A DNA stretch of 64,000 nucleotides from Dromaius novaehollandiae. Lineage: Eukaryota > Chordata > Aves > Casuariiformes > Dromaiidae. Position numbers and translations under genes: made by a program. This document shows, piece by piece, positions 1 through 12,098 of this stretch. Each line of letters opens with the position of its first letter. The stretch's first letter is position 1. The stretch lies in NCBI RefSeq assembly GCF_036370855.1, contig NC_088103.1, positions 37,303,904-37,367,903 on the forward strand, given 5' to 3'. A model generated the notes under the pieces. It saw nothing but the letters and a program-made list of their open reading frames with translations. It made no database searches and was not told the DNA's origin.

Positions 1-854
1 TCTACAGACGTGTTCCCACTGATTTCAATGGAAAAAGCTTCCTCTTTCGCCTGGTGTGCTCGCTGGTGCACCAACTAGTGTGTCCTACTGCTTGGAGGTG
101 ACAAGGACTGGGCACTGATTGTGGCTGTTTGTAGATGAGGGCGTTTTACACAGTACATGCGATTTACAAATCAATAATTTGGTGGTTTGGTTTTTTTTAA
201 CTGATCCAGTCAGCATCTTAGCTGTAACTGCAAAAGACAGCAGTAGTTTTTGCAAGATGCCAATTATGAATGCAAATCTTGCTCCGCGAGACCAGCAGTT
301 ATTCCTGTGAAAACAAATACGGCCTGCAGAGCAACAGAAGATTAACTGGAAGCAAGACATTGAAATCAAATTGCCAGGCTAGGCTTTCTTGACAGTGTCC
401 TTCAGAGTGTAGATGACCACCTGGAGTCCAGCCTTATGTGAGGCCTGGCACTTACAGCAACCAGAGCCCATCTCAGCCATGCAGGGAATCACTTTCCAAC
501 ACAGTTTTCCTGCCAGCAGGGTTTGTTTGCTTGGTGATGAGAAACAATGGTCAACTCAGTTTGTTCTTTGAGCGTTTTAGTGATTGAGAAGTGGCATCTG
601 GCACTGTGCTAAATCCATTTTCTTAGCTAGCCAAATGCCAACTTGGCAGCCTATCTAGAAAGCTGATAGCACTGAGACAGGGGTGATTGTGGGGATTGTT
701 TTCAGCAGTTTCTAGTGAGTCTGTTTTTGCACCTCTTTGACACCTTTTTCCCTTGGCAAAAAACATAGTTACCATCTGCAGGACTGGAAGGACTGGACGA
801 GAGAGAGGAGAGAGGCATGGGTGTAGCATTGAGCTTAAAAATGTGCTATTTTGC

Positions 855-1000
855 ACCTTCTATCTGAGGATTTCAGAGTGCCTCAAAGATGGTAATGGGC
901 TTAGCTTTGAGCTAGCCTAGGATTCATTCACTAGAGCCGTGTTAACTGTAGTTGGCAAAAGGGGAAAACGTGGCACAGAGAACCTGACTCCAACCTTGTG
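855..1000 (-). repeat. Possible decayed MIR/CORE-SINE-like relic
   Basis: Read on the + strand, the order of phrases resembles the antisense of an ancient MIR-type SINE: 'ctgaggatttcagagtgcc', a gap, 'aaaaggggaaaacg', then 'ggcacagagaacc'. The element would therefore be on the minus strand. The match is from memory, is heavily diverged and has no terminal repeats, so it is only a suggestion. Confidence 0.3.
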
Positions 1001-1542
1001 TTGGAAGAGGAACAACAAGAGATGAGTTTCCCACTTTCATATGAAGGACCCAATCTTCTATTTTGCCAAGAAAAATGTAGTCATATACCATTTTTTGCAA
1101 TTTTCTGCCTGTGAGCTGTGTTCTTCAACATACACTCATTTCTCTTATGAGCCTTTCCGGTTGCCAGAAATAGCTAGAAAGCTGAAATACTTTGCCCAAA
1201 CCCCTTGATCTGGGAAATGCCCCATGCATTCGGAGTGAGACAGTCGCTGTGTCATCTTGGTGCTACCCCCGGTGCCTGGGGAAGTCAGACCCTGGCTGCC
1301 CTCACGGATACGCAGCACCCCAGTCATGCCCGCACTGCCTGCTGCTCCTAGTCTCTAGACTGGACCTTCAAATAAAACCTGCTGATGTTTCTCAGAGGGC
1401 GAGCGTAGTGTGCGAGACGGGGAAAACGCACGTTAGGTTCCATCCTTATGTTACTGATCTCACAAACAAGTTATTCTCGTACGCTGCAGAACGCCCCACA
1501 ACCACAAAACCAGCAATAACTTTATAAATGATAAGCTTGTTT

Positions 1543-1560
1543 TCCTCCTCCTCCTCCTCC
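1543..1560. repeat. (TCC)6 microsatellite
   Basis: Six uninterrupted TCC units are directly visible, followed by CAG. The tract looks like a strong splice acceptor on the + strand, but no exon is recognised after it. Confidence 0.85.
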
Positions 1561-4390
1561 CAGATATTCTCAGTACGGCAGACAGCAGAGATGAGCATTG
1601 CTGGAATCCAGAGAGTTTCATAATGTGGCAGCTGCTTGCTGAAAGCCCTGCAGACACAAAACAACATTTATTTTAAGTCTTGAGAAACATTTTCTCCTAC
1701 CAAGTGTAAGAAAAAAGGATTTAGGTGAAGCAATATTGCCAGTCCCATAGGTTTATGAGGCTTGTTTTTTTCTGTCTTTACACGTTTTAAGTGCTTTTTA
1801 TTTTTACTCTGCCTTTTGAGTCTTTCAAGTTCATGTTTTCCATTTTTTGGGTGGTGGTGGTGAGGTTTTTTTCGTACAAGAAAATCTGGAATCAGGTCAT
1901 TACTTTAAAAACAAAACCCTTATTGAGAGTACCATATAAACACATAACTCCAGACATGGGATGTTTAAAAATAAAGCCGGTTTCATGAGAATTGCCCATC
2001 TTGAGGGTGCTTTTCTGTTCTAAGTAAACACCTTGTTGACAGTTCTAAGAAGCTTTTAATAACACCTGATCTGTGTCTGCTTTCCAAGCAGATCTCTTGC
2101 TTCCTGTCTTTTCTAAATATCTAGAACTCTTCACCTCTATAATTGCTGATGAGGCCAGAAATGCAGTGCCACAGCATGACTTTGTGACATGCATTGAATA
2201 GCACATAACACGCTTTCAAAAATACATGTGGAGTTTTGTTTTTTTCACGCATTTGTCCCCCTAAGCTGCTGACTAGGACCATAGGACACAGGCCATGAAG
2301 AAGAAGGTTGTGCTGGGTGAGGTAGCAGGGGAGGGGGGACAGACAGCATCGGGTGGCTTCCTCAGCTGTTCCTGTGAGGACACCTCACAGGTGTCCTCAG
2401 AGCCTGAAGACAGCTTGAAATTAAAAACAGTCCTTGTTTTTTAAAGGGAGTTGATAGATGAGTGGATTTATTTGAGTTCAATTTGATAAATATACTTATC
2501 TTAAAATCTGTTGCTATTCTGATGCAGCGATACTTTCAAGCTGTACACATCAAGGCAAGAATAAAAGGTGGAAGGAGAAGTCCTTACTCAGTGTGCAGAT
2601 TTGTGTTTCACTGCTGCATTCGGGCCAAGTGCCTGGAACTATATTGTCCAAGGGACACAGAAGCAGCTTTTTGACTGGCTGCTCCTTCTGTTCTCCCTCT
2701 ATCAATAATGTCCGGTAAATGCCGCGATCTGACGGCCTGTCTTAGCGTTATGCGTAACTCCCATTCCGGGCTCCCAAGCCAGACGCTCTAGACTGGCGTT
2801 TCTAGGAGCTTACTGCTCTACTTGTGTGGTTTGAATCGCTTAAGTCTTTGGCCTTGTGCCGTGAAGTGCCAGCAGAGGCATGCTGTAATTGCCCGTAAAT
2901 GCACCGTCTGTCATATTATTGTTTAATTATTCCAGCTTCTCAGCACCACACACTGCTTAGTGTCTCTCCTGCTATCTTTATTTAATTGAGCGGAAAAAAT
3001 CTGAGACTTGTGCTTCACTTACGTCACTTTGTATTTATCCAGTATCGCTGGATCCTACTTTGAAGTCCCAGCTTTCGTATGCAGAAGCCAGCCTTTTATA
3101 TAGTCAATAATGTCAATATTTGGAGCATATGTTAGAAACAGAATCAATATTTTAACACATGGTAAACTCAGGCCATAAATCTCTTAACACAGTGAAATGA
3201 TTGTATTATTATCCTTTGAAACACCCCTCCTCCCCCTGGGAAACAAGGAGGGGAAAGAAAACTCGTGAATAACCAAGTCCTTGTTCGTACAATGCAGGAC
3301 TGTTCCTAGCTTGTCACTTTGTCTGTGTCACTTCTTTCTTTTCTGTCTACCAACCCTCCCTTTTCTTTTGTATTAAATGCATTCATCTTCGAGATCCTTC
3401 ATTCCCTAGCCCATCGCTACTGATGTTTTAGTTTATTACAGGGGTGTCAGCTCTTTCCTGAGATCACCTTGTGATGACCAGTTCCACCGTCCACTTCTTA
3501 CCCTTTCAAATACCTCTGTGCTTTCTCCCCTGCTTGCGAGGAACCTCTTATTAATGTGTGTTAAGAGAAAAAAAAAGTTTTTCACAGCTGTCTCCAACAC
3601 TCTCCTTCCCTGTGTGGCCTACACAAAGCTGACTGCACATCAGCGGCTTTTCTTTCCCCATGATTCCCCTGTCTATGACAAGTGCATGTCATTTTTCTGG
3701 TCTTACATTTAGCTTACAGGCTCTCTGAGTCAGAACAATCTTTTTGTACATCACCTAGCCTGTAAGAGCAAGATCAGGCTGCTGTGCATTACCACAGCAA
3801 TAATAAACATTAAGGTTGTTAGCACTCACTCCGTCCTAGTTTTCATGTCTCTAGGCAGAAGGAGTTTCATGATGTCCTTTTGGAAAATCATTCCACACCT
3901 GAACAGATCTAGTTTTTCAGGATTTTTTTTCATGAATCCTCAACTGAAATGTTCCTTTACAGGTGGACTTCATATAATGCCCTGACTGAGCCAGCATCAT
4001 TGTTGGGGTTGTACTTTTGGCTTCCCATAAGTGAACTGGAAGATTATTCATTTTGTATTATTTTCTGGTTTGACTGATTTTTCATCCATCTCTTTCCTGC
4101 AGGAAAGAGCAATTTATATAATGACTTCACTATGGAACTGACTTCGGGCCTGACTGCTGTGTGTCACCATTCAGGAAATCCATCCCTGGCTCCAGAGGAA
4201 CACTCAGTCCCTGCTGAGAGCCTGGAGGAGGGGGAGAGAATCCATAGCAGAGCTGCAGCTATTAAGACCAACAGGCAAATGTTTTATTCAAGCTCAATTT
4301 CCCTTCCTGTATACCTTTTACGTAAAAATTATCTCTTTAAAAGAATTTGAATTTGGGTTGTTTTCGGTCAGAGTGTGCAATTGATTTTTT

Positions 4391-4421
4391 CTTTCTTTCT
4401 TTCTTTCTTTTTCTTTTTTTT
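4391..4421. repeat. (CTTT)n microsatellite and T-rich tract
   Basis: Five CTTT units followed by a T-rich tail are directly visible. No gene is adjacent. Confidence 0.85.
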
Positions 4422-6969
4422 CCTGGGGACTCTCCTGTTCTGCTGAACTGCATGTTTTCCACATTTCAGACAGTGGAGTCTGCAACAGTGACAAGCTGGA
4501 ATCCGGAGTAAAACTGCTTTTGCCTGTGGCCTTGGTTAACCCATGGGCAATGCTGCTTGCCTGGGCATGGGGCAGCTGGCTTTTTTACACAGCTCAGCAT
4601 GGATGTGCTGCCACTCCCAGCCACTTTTAGGACAGAGTTGAGTTGGTTATAGTAACCTTAAGCAAAACAAGCAATAAAATTGCTCTGCCTTTCTGGGGCC
4701 ACCACTCCCAGAGACCTTTCCCCTTTCTTGGCTACTGTGGGAGCCTCTTTCCTTCTGCTTCACACCTTTATCAGCTAAAAATGATAAGAGTACAGAGCTG
4801 CGGGCTCCGGACCGCCCTCTTTGAAGGAGAGGCTGCCCGGCTACGCCGTTGTGCCTGCTGGGAGATCACAGGGGCTGATGGGGAAGCAGAAGCCTGCCCC
4901 TCTTTCGTCTAGAGCAGAGGCAGGATGGAGCCTTTATGAAGTTCAGCACAGAAAAATTTAGGTGACTTTTATACTAGCGTTCCTACATACCAGTCAGCCT
5001 GGTACTAATCTTCATGGACCTTTGAAGGCATGATGCAGCATGCTGGGTAAATGAAATCCAAGCCACACCATGCCAGGTCATTGGTGCCAGCCCGTTTGGG
5101 AAGCCTGGCGCGGGAGGCAGAGGTACGCTGGCAGGAGAGGGCAGGTCCCACGCGCAGGCACGCAGCCCTACGGCGCCCAGGGAGCGTCGGGCACTGAGAG
5201 CAAACGGGCAGTGTGCAGGGAGCTGGTGAACCCACAGCCACGTTAGGCTTGAAAGCACTTTCCTGGGGAGCAAGTGGCTTTTCCCAGGGAACGGTCAAAT
5301 CCCCAGGGTCCCCATGAGGTCACTGGAAAAAGTGATGTCTGCAGAGTATGAGTCAGAGCGCTTAAGCATAGGTTTATCTCTATGGACTACAGGGGAAGCG
5401 TAACACCTCTGGGGGCTTAAACTAGCTTTTGTGAAAACCCAGCCTCTCTTGCTTCTTAGTTTTGGCAGTTAATCTCATCTTGGACCCACTGCCTAGGAAA
5501 TTCAGGTGCTGCAGACCCAAGCTAAGAAAAGCTGGTGCACTGGAGAGTTTTGTGTTGGACCCTGCTTTGTCCTTTTGGGTTATCCTGGCATGTCAGCAAG
5601 TATCAGAAGAATGAAATGAAGCTGAGAAAGGTTGGTTTCTCTGCAAATAGCCGGGCTAGAGCTGGAATAATCGGCATCTGTTTCTGTTTAACTCAGTTTT
5701 CATTCCAGCCTTTCCCCTTTCAAAGTACAGATAACTGAAGCCTTCAATTTGCCCTGTCTTTCACTGTAGAGAAAAGTAGGAATTTCTAACAGCTGATACT
5801 ATCCTGTCTAGAATAACTACACTAAAAAAATACGTTTATTTTCTGTTGTGAGTAAAAACCTCTTGCTTGTTTTTATTGTTTGCAATGTTGACTTTGAAAG
5901 ATAAACTGTTTGAACTGGTTGACTCTCAGTTTGTATAACTGAAGATTAACTTCCTTGCTAACCTATGGCTTTGCAGTTTTCTTTTGCACTAAATAAATTG
6001 AAGGACTACTAACCCTGGGGCAGTTAGGACACAGCACATACTTGAAAAAGTTTGTGTGCATGATAGTAAATAAGAAAAACTAGTATCTCATGCATGGCAT
6101 TTTGGTTGTGCTGTTCCAGAGTTGATGTGTCCTGTTTTTCCACCTAGAACAGCCCCTGTAGGACCTAGGAAGCGTGTTTAAAAACATGCCAAGGGCCTGA
6201 CACACACAGGTATGTTGCTAATGAGTTGAAAACTAAAGCTGGCAGGACCAGATTTTTTTTCTTTTTTCAGATGATAGTTTTACAACCCTAACTCATGCTG
6301 CCCAGTTTTGACAACACAGGCACCTTAAACAAACTCTGTCGTTCTCTCATACATATTTACTTTGTAGAGCCAACAGGAGCAAAAAACAAAAAGAATTTCT
6401 TGTCACTCAAGTAAGCAGATCGGACTCTGAATGTACAAAAGGAACAGATGGTAAAAATAGCAACATCTTACTATACCATAGTCCTTCAATAGAGAACCAC
6501 ATTTTGAGGTTCCCCTTCTTCCTTCTTCGTATTGCAACAGCATCTCACCCTCAGCAGAAGTTTTTGCGATGGTGGGTTAGTCTGTGTTCTCAGTGTGGTA
6601 AATCTTGTCGGCCACTGTCTTGGAGTATTAGCTCCTGGAAGCTGCCATAGGCTCTGAATGTCTATGCTTCCTCAAGATGTGGTTTCTCTGCCCTGCCCAG
6701 CTCAGCTCCTGAGCAGTACCAACTCTTGCCGGCCTCCCCGGGAGTTTTTGTACACCTGTGACCAAAGCAGTGGAGCCGAGATTACAGGCAAGGTGAAGAC
6801 AGAAAAGCAGTGACAAAGGCACAGGCTATTTTCAGGTTTGGCATGATGCTTGCAAAATGAAATGGGCTTTGTTGTGCCACCCGCCATCGAAGCACACTTC
6901 CCTTCCACAGAGCAACCGAGCGTGCTGCAGCCCTCCATGCAAGGCTGAAACGAAACTTCTGGTAAAGTG

Positions 6970-7500
6970 ATGATTCAAGAGAAGGGAAGGGAATAAAATA
7001 GGGCAGGAAGGTCTGGCTAGACTGAGGGGCAGATGAGAGGGAGATAAAACCTAGGACTGGGAATGTGGATGTCTGAGACCTGATAGCAGGAGCTTGAGGT
7101 TCACAAAGAAACTGAAACTGGGAATTAGAGGAGTTTTATGTTGAGACTGGCTATGCAAGGAACTGGCAGCAGGGGAGGGACAGAAGACACAGCAGAACTG
7201 AGGAATTGAGTTTGCTGGGACGAAGACACTAGAAAAAAGAGACAGGAAAGTCATTGAGAATAGAAAGTTAGACAAAGAACCGGACAAAGGAGATTGAACT
7301 TGGACCCGGTGAGGGGAACAGCAGCTGGAGGCACTCTCGGAGGTAAAGAAAGGAGTGACAGAGTAGGTAAGGAGCAGGTGATCAAAGCCTGGAAGTAGAG
7401 ATTTGGCAGACGCAAAAAGGAAGGAAACCGAGTACTGTGTGAGAGGTGTAGGAAGCCGCCCCACACAGGACTGAGCAAAAGGGAAAACTAGTGGAAAGGG
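6970..7500. other. Purine-rich (GA) block, about 500 bp
   Basis: The + strand is dominated by A and G, with many gga, gaag and aggag words, for about half a kilobase. As a result the minus strand carries long but low-complexity Ser/Leu/Phe/Pro open frames (for example 137 codons at 7051-7464) that I treat as spurious. It may be an old repeat or a purine-skewed intergenic stretch; I do not recognise the family. Confidence 0.5.
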
Positions 7501-10500
7501 GCACGGCGGGGTGTGCTCCTGAGGACATCCTTACTCCCAGGGCTGGAAGGGGGACAGAGCTTTCCTGAGGCTGACCCCTCACTTCTCACCAGTGAGTAAT
7601 CACCAACCCAGCTTGCAAGGAGTTTGTCTCTTGTGCCCCCCACCCTGCTCCCTTGTGTAGAAATGGCGAGAATTTAGTGTCCTTGGACAAGACGGCAGCT
7701 GCTGCATGCCCGAGGGAGGTGAGAGGACTCTCTTCTAGTTAGATGACAAAAATTTTACAATTTAGAGGAGGTAACGAAAAGGCCAGATGAGAAGGCCATG
7801 AGAGAAAGGCTCAATTCATTAGTCCGTCAGCCGCTAAGCTAAGAAAAGGCAAGGGAGGCTATTATATTAGAGGTATACAAATCCAGTTGAAGATGATTCT
7901 GAAGTTGCTGGACTGATCTTGTGGTCAGCTTAGGCAAGCTTAACTAATTAATTGTTTTATTTTAGTTCATTGTGTAAGAGCTGGCTCCTAGTAAATCACA
8001 CTGCTTTGTAGAAACATGCTTGAAACAACTGTGTAAATACTAAATAGCCTTAGGAATGGTCTTATAAATCCACTGAATAATCCAAATTCCAACGCTCATC
8101 CCCCTCCGCTGCTGGTCTAGATAGAAGGTAACAGTCCTTTATTGTTATCTGTTTCTCTTTTAGTGAGAAGGGCAGAGGTCTGGGTCAGCATTCTTGATAA
8201 CCCATGGAAGTGCTGTGATGCCACATGATCCTGCACTGATGGTTTTCCTTTTTAACAGCACATAAAACACCACACATATTGAAGGAAGATTACTGAGGCT
8301 GCAAAGTCAAGCATTTAAAAGTTAGGCAATGTCCAAATGAAAGTTGCCTGTGAAACCTTAATTCAGATCCTGTATGCACGTAGATTATGAAATGCTCTTT
8401 AATTGTTTCGCATGCTGTTCATCTCAGTTTGAATGGCAGTAATTCAAGATCCTTTCACAATTTTATAGGTTTTCTAAGGAGATGGAGACAGAGAAACTTC
8501 TGACTTACTGTCTGTGGATATATCTTTAAGGAAAGGTATGCAGTCAGGATACCACAAGGTTCAAAATATGGGCCTGTCTGTGTAGCCTCTTGATGCTGAA
8601 AAAAGGCCATTAACTAAAACTTCTAAGAGAAGTGAGTATTATACTTGTCTTCTGCACCGGATCAGGCATGTGACACTGAAGATATGGGGAGAAATTGTGC
8701 TGATAGAGGCTGAGATTAGGATGGAACTAAGCTACCCAACATCCAGTATGAGGGTATAAAATTAACTACTCCGTTTGTGCAGATTAAAAACAAATCTTGC
8801 ATGTATGAATTCTGCCTTTGCAAAAATGTCTGTTAGTTTTGATTGTTGGCACAAGTATTAGGGTAGTATTGGTCTAATCTCATATGACATATTTAAGGAA
8901 TTGCAAGAGAAGAGTGGAGTTATCAGTGTGAAATTAGTTGGCTGATTCCCTGCCTAGTGACAATTGTCCTGCTCTGCTTTATTTCAGCTTTTCAGTTTTG
9001 TTTCATCATGCAAAGAGCTAAACAAGCTTCTTGGCTATAACATTTTATTAGATTTCAAAACCTGTTTTTGAAAGTGAAACGTAGAAACGGAAGTAAAATC
9101 TCTAACAGACGCAAAGTACACATAGCATCTCTGCTTTGTACATACTTCTCCAATCTGAAATGCAAGAGGGCTGTGGCACTTTGCACAAAAGGGGCCTTTG
9201 AAATGTAAAGGAGCCGAACAGAGTCAACAAAACATACAGATTCTCCTTGTGCATGGTGAAAACACACTATGATCTTTTAATGCAGAAGATAGCACTATAT
9301 GTAGAAATCTGTGTATGCTTAAATAAACTGCACAAGAAAAATATTCTTTCAAATTTTAAGCTTTTCAAGGCAAAGAATATATCTGCATTTATCTTGTAAG
9401 GGACTGGTGTACTGCTGGCACTCAATTGTTACTGAGTAATAACAACAAATAAATACCCACTCGCTGTAAGTAATATTGTCCCGAGGAAATTATACCTGAT
9501 ATATTGGTTTCTAACCTGTGACCCAAGATGCTGAAAAGCTAATTCTGCTTTTAACACCATCCAGCATTACTAGTGAAAAAGCATGTAACCAGATTGAAAA
9601 GTCTAATTTTCCAAAGAATCACACAAAAGAAACTGGCAGAACCAAGATAATCAAATGTGAATAGCCTTATTGAACTGAAACTGGCCTTGATGGCTGCCAA
9701 AAATTGTGAAAAACTGATGGAAATGGTGGATACCTAAATCTGATAACCTGATGTAGGAAATAGCTCCCAAATGTATTCATGGTTTTGATTCTGCTGAGAT
9801 GGCTATTGTTCCTATTAAACGCAAGACTTTAGTAGGACCAGTCTAGATCCACGACTACTGAGATCAATTAACAGACTCCCACTAGCTTTAATGTGTTTGA
9901 GAAAATTAAAGTTAAGCTACTACTGCTGTAAAGAATCCAGCTGGGCTTGAAAGGGGAAGTGATTGCAACTGCCTGAGAATTTAACATTATAAACCCTTCT
10001 TAACAAAATAACAAAAGATCAGTTATAATATGCCATCAAAGAACTAGCTTTTAAATCCCATCTAAAATCAAATGACTAGGGATAGCAGATGTTCCGTCAC
10101 GCTCCAGAATATTTGTCTACTCCCAGGGATAGTAGCCACTTTCTGAATGGCCACTGCCCCTTCTTGCAGCTCCCGTATATTCCTTTTAAGGGTAGCCTGA
10201 TCTTGCTTAGCCTGTGATATCTTCTATACAAAGAATACAAAGCTCATTGGCGCAAGGTTACAGGGATTGCCAACCAGGGATAGTCCCAGTTTGGTTGCAA
10301 AACCAAGGATTAGAACATAGCATTCTTCTGGTCCATCTCTTTCATAATGTTTTGCAGTGCAATATGTCTCAGTAATTAAAAGTGACCAGCAACAAGAAGG
10401 TAGTCAACCAATATATGTACAATAGTAAGAAAGTTTCTTTTAATTGTTCATTATATTAGAATTTCTGATCATGTTTATCCTGGAAGGCAAACTCTTCAGT

Positions 10501-11222
10501 TAAATTGCTACACTGGTGGGAAAATATTTCCTATTTGTTGTAATATTATAATGAACTGCAATCAGCAACTGACTGAAGCTTAGTTATGGACGCTCCTAGT
10601 CATTCAGGGAAATCTTAATAAATTTAATCTGTGTCAAAGCAGCTACACAAATGGAAAGTTTCAGCAGGATGTGTGGCCTGGGGACCATGTGGTCTCAGAT
10701 GTGAATCAGAGAAGGGGTTACACGCTCAGACTGCTCAAATTGGACGGTGCCAAACAGTTGCACTTGCAAACAGCAAGTGGTTGTTGCAGAGACGGCATGT
10801 TCATGACTGCAGTCAGCTTTCACCGTGAGGCTGCATCGGACCTTTGGGACAAGCGGCAGAGGAAAGCTGCTGCTGTAGCAGGAGCCCTGTCTGAGTGCTG
10901 TTTGCTGCCGCTTCAGCTTTAGAAAACACATATAGCTTGTGAATAACCACGCGAGGTAAGCAAACGTCTGGCAGTGTCATCAATTTTGGAGAGGAAACGA
11001 GTCAGAAAACTAGTTAAAAACTCTGAAAACTCGGCATATCTCGGGGAGGAGATGACAGCAGTATTCTTGCCAGCACCAGAAGTTGCGACGTGAAGGCCCG
11101 GGGTCGTTGCAGGTGAGGGCAGACAGGAGCAGGGCCCTCCCCGATGGCCCAGGGGGCTAGGGGCGAGGGGACGGGGCTTGCGGGGCCCCGAAGGGCAGCG
11201 GGCCCTCCCGGGCACCGGGCCT

Positions 11223-11270
11223 TTGCCCCGGCCGAGGAGGCCTTGCCCCGGCCGAGGAGGCCTTGCCCCG
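11223..11270. repeat. 20-bp GC-rich tandem repeat, about 2.4 copies
   Basis: A 20-bp unit beginning ttgccccggccgagg repeats head to tail with no mismatch until the third, partial copy. It lies in the upstream part of the CpG island. Confidence 0.85.
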
Positions 11271-11512
11271 CCGCGGCAGCGCGGTCTGTCGGCTCCGCTG
11301 CCCGGGCCAGACCTCGAGGCTGGCCTGCAAACGGCGGGCCCAGCCCTGCCAAAGCAGCCCGGCCCCCCTCGGCTCGCTAGGGCGCTGGGAGCCCCGGGAG
11401 CCTCGCCCGGCCCCTGCGGGCGGCGCGACCAGGCCGCACCGGCCTCGCGGCAGGCCGAGTCGCTACGGCCGCCCCCACCCCCGCCGCCTCGCCGTCGCCC
11501 GGGGCGACGGGG

Positions 11513-11561
11513 CCACTTCCGCCCGGGGCCAAGATGGCGGCGGCGCCGCGACCCGGAAGCG
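11513..11561 (+). promoter_or_regulatory. ETS-YY1-ETS motif cluster (core promoter candidate)
   Basis: An inverted ETS site (CACTTCCG, 11514-11521) is followed by a full YY1-type motif (AAGATGGCGGC, 11531-11541) and a forward ETS-type site (CCGGAAGC, 11553-11560). In TATA-less promoters a forward YY1 motif typically lies just downstream of the start site, so transcription toward SHOC2 probably begins near 11500-11530. A GC box (GGGCGGGG) follows at 11622-11629 and a CRE half-site-like TGACGG at 11638-11643. Motifs are seen; use in vivo is inferred. Confidence 0.6.
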
Positions 11562-11670
11562 CTGCCTCGCTCCGTCCCTCCGTCGGCGGCGCCCTCCTCT
11601 ATGGTGCCGCGGGAGGTCTGTGGGCGGGGAGTCCCGTGACGGCTCGGTGCGCAGAGACGGTGGCCGGCAG

Positions 11671-11688
11671 GGGCGGCGGGCGGGCGGG
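11671..11688 (+). promoter_or_regulatory. G-quadruplex motif
   Basis: Four GGG runs are separated by loops of 4, 1 and 1 bases (GGGCGGCGGGCGGGCGGG), a short-loop and probably stable G4 motif. It lies downstream of the ETS/YY1 cluster and about 30 bp before the ATG at 11717, so it would be in the SHOC2 5'UTR if transcription starts upstream of it. Confidence 0.6.
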
Positions 11689-12080
11689 CGGAGGCTGAGC
11701 GCGGCGGCGGCGGAGGATGGCGGAGCCTGCACGGTACGGGGCGGCCGAGGCCGGGGCCGGGGCGGGCCGGCGGCGGGGCTCGGCGCGGCCGGGCGGCGGC
11801 TGACAGCGGGCGGGCCCGGCGGCGGGAGGCCGCGGCACAAAGGCGGGGAGGGCCCGGGGGCAGGTGGCGGCGCGGGGGGGCCGGCGCCGGGGAGGGCCCG
11901 GGCCCGCGGGCGGGGGCGCGGCGGCGGCCGGGGCTGGGCGGGGGGGGCGGCGGGGCGCCCTCCGCGCCCGGGGGCAGCGGCGGCGCCCGGAGGAGGAAGC
12001 GGCGTCGCGCGGCCGCGGCGCGGCCCCGCCGGCGGTGCGGGGCCGTCGTGTGTGTGCGGGTGCCGCTGGCGGGCGGGGGG

Positions 12081-12098
12081 CGGCGGCGGCGGCGGCGG
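12081..12098. repeat. (CGG)6 repeat
   Basis: Six pure CGG units are seen inside the CpG island. They may be transcribed in the 5'UTR if the 12293 donor is used. Confidence 0.85.

Larger units (their letters stand above)
1..11089. other. Upstream flank without a recognised gene
   Basis: No exon could be supported on either strand. The open frames here are short, lack recognisable domains and have the composition of chance ORFs. In mammals the gene head-to-head with SHOC2 is BBIP1 on the opposite strand; I looked on the minus strand for its short coding exons and recognised none, so this stretch may be BBIP1 intron or plain intergenic DNA (inference). It holds a few microsatellites, a purine-rich block near 7 kb and at least one decayed repeat, listed separately. 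Confidence 0.6.

Noticed and set aside
7051..7464. 137-codon minus-strand ORF rich in Ser, Leu, Phe and Pro
   Set aside because: It is explained by the pyrimidine-rich complement of a purine-skewed block; no domain and no splice context.
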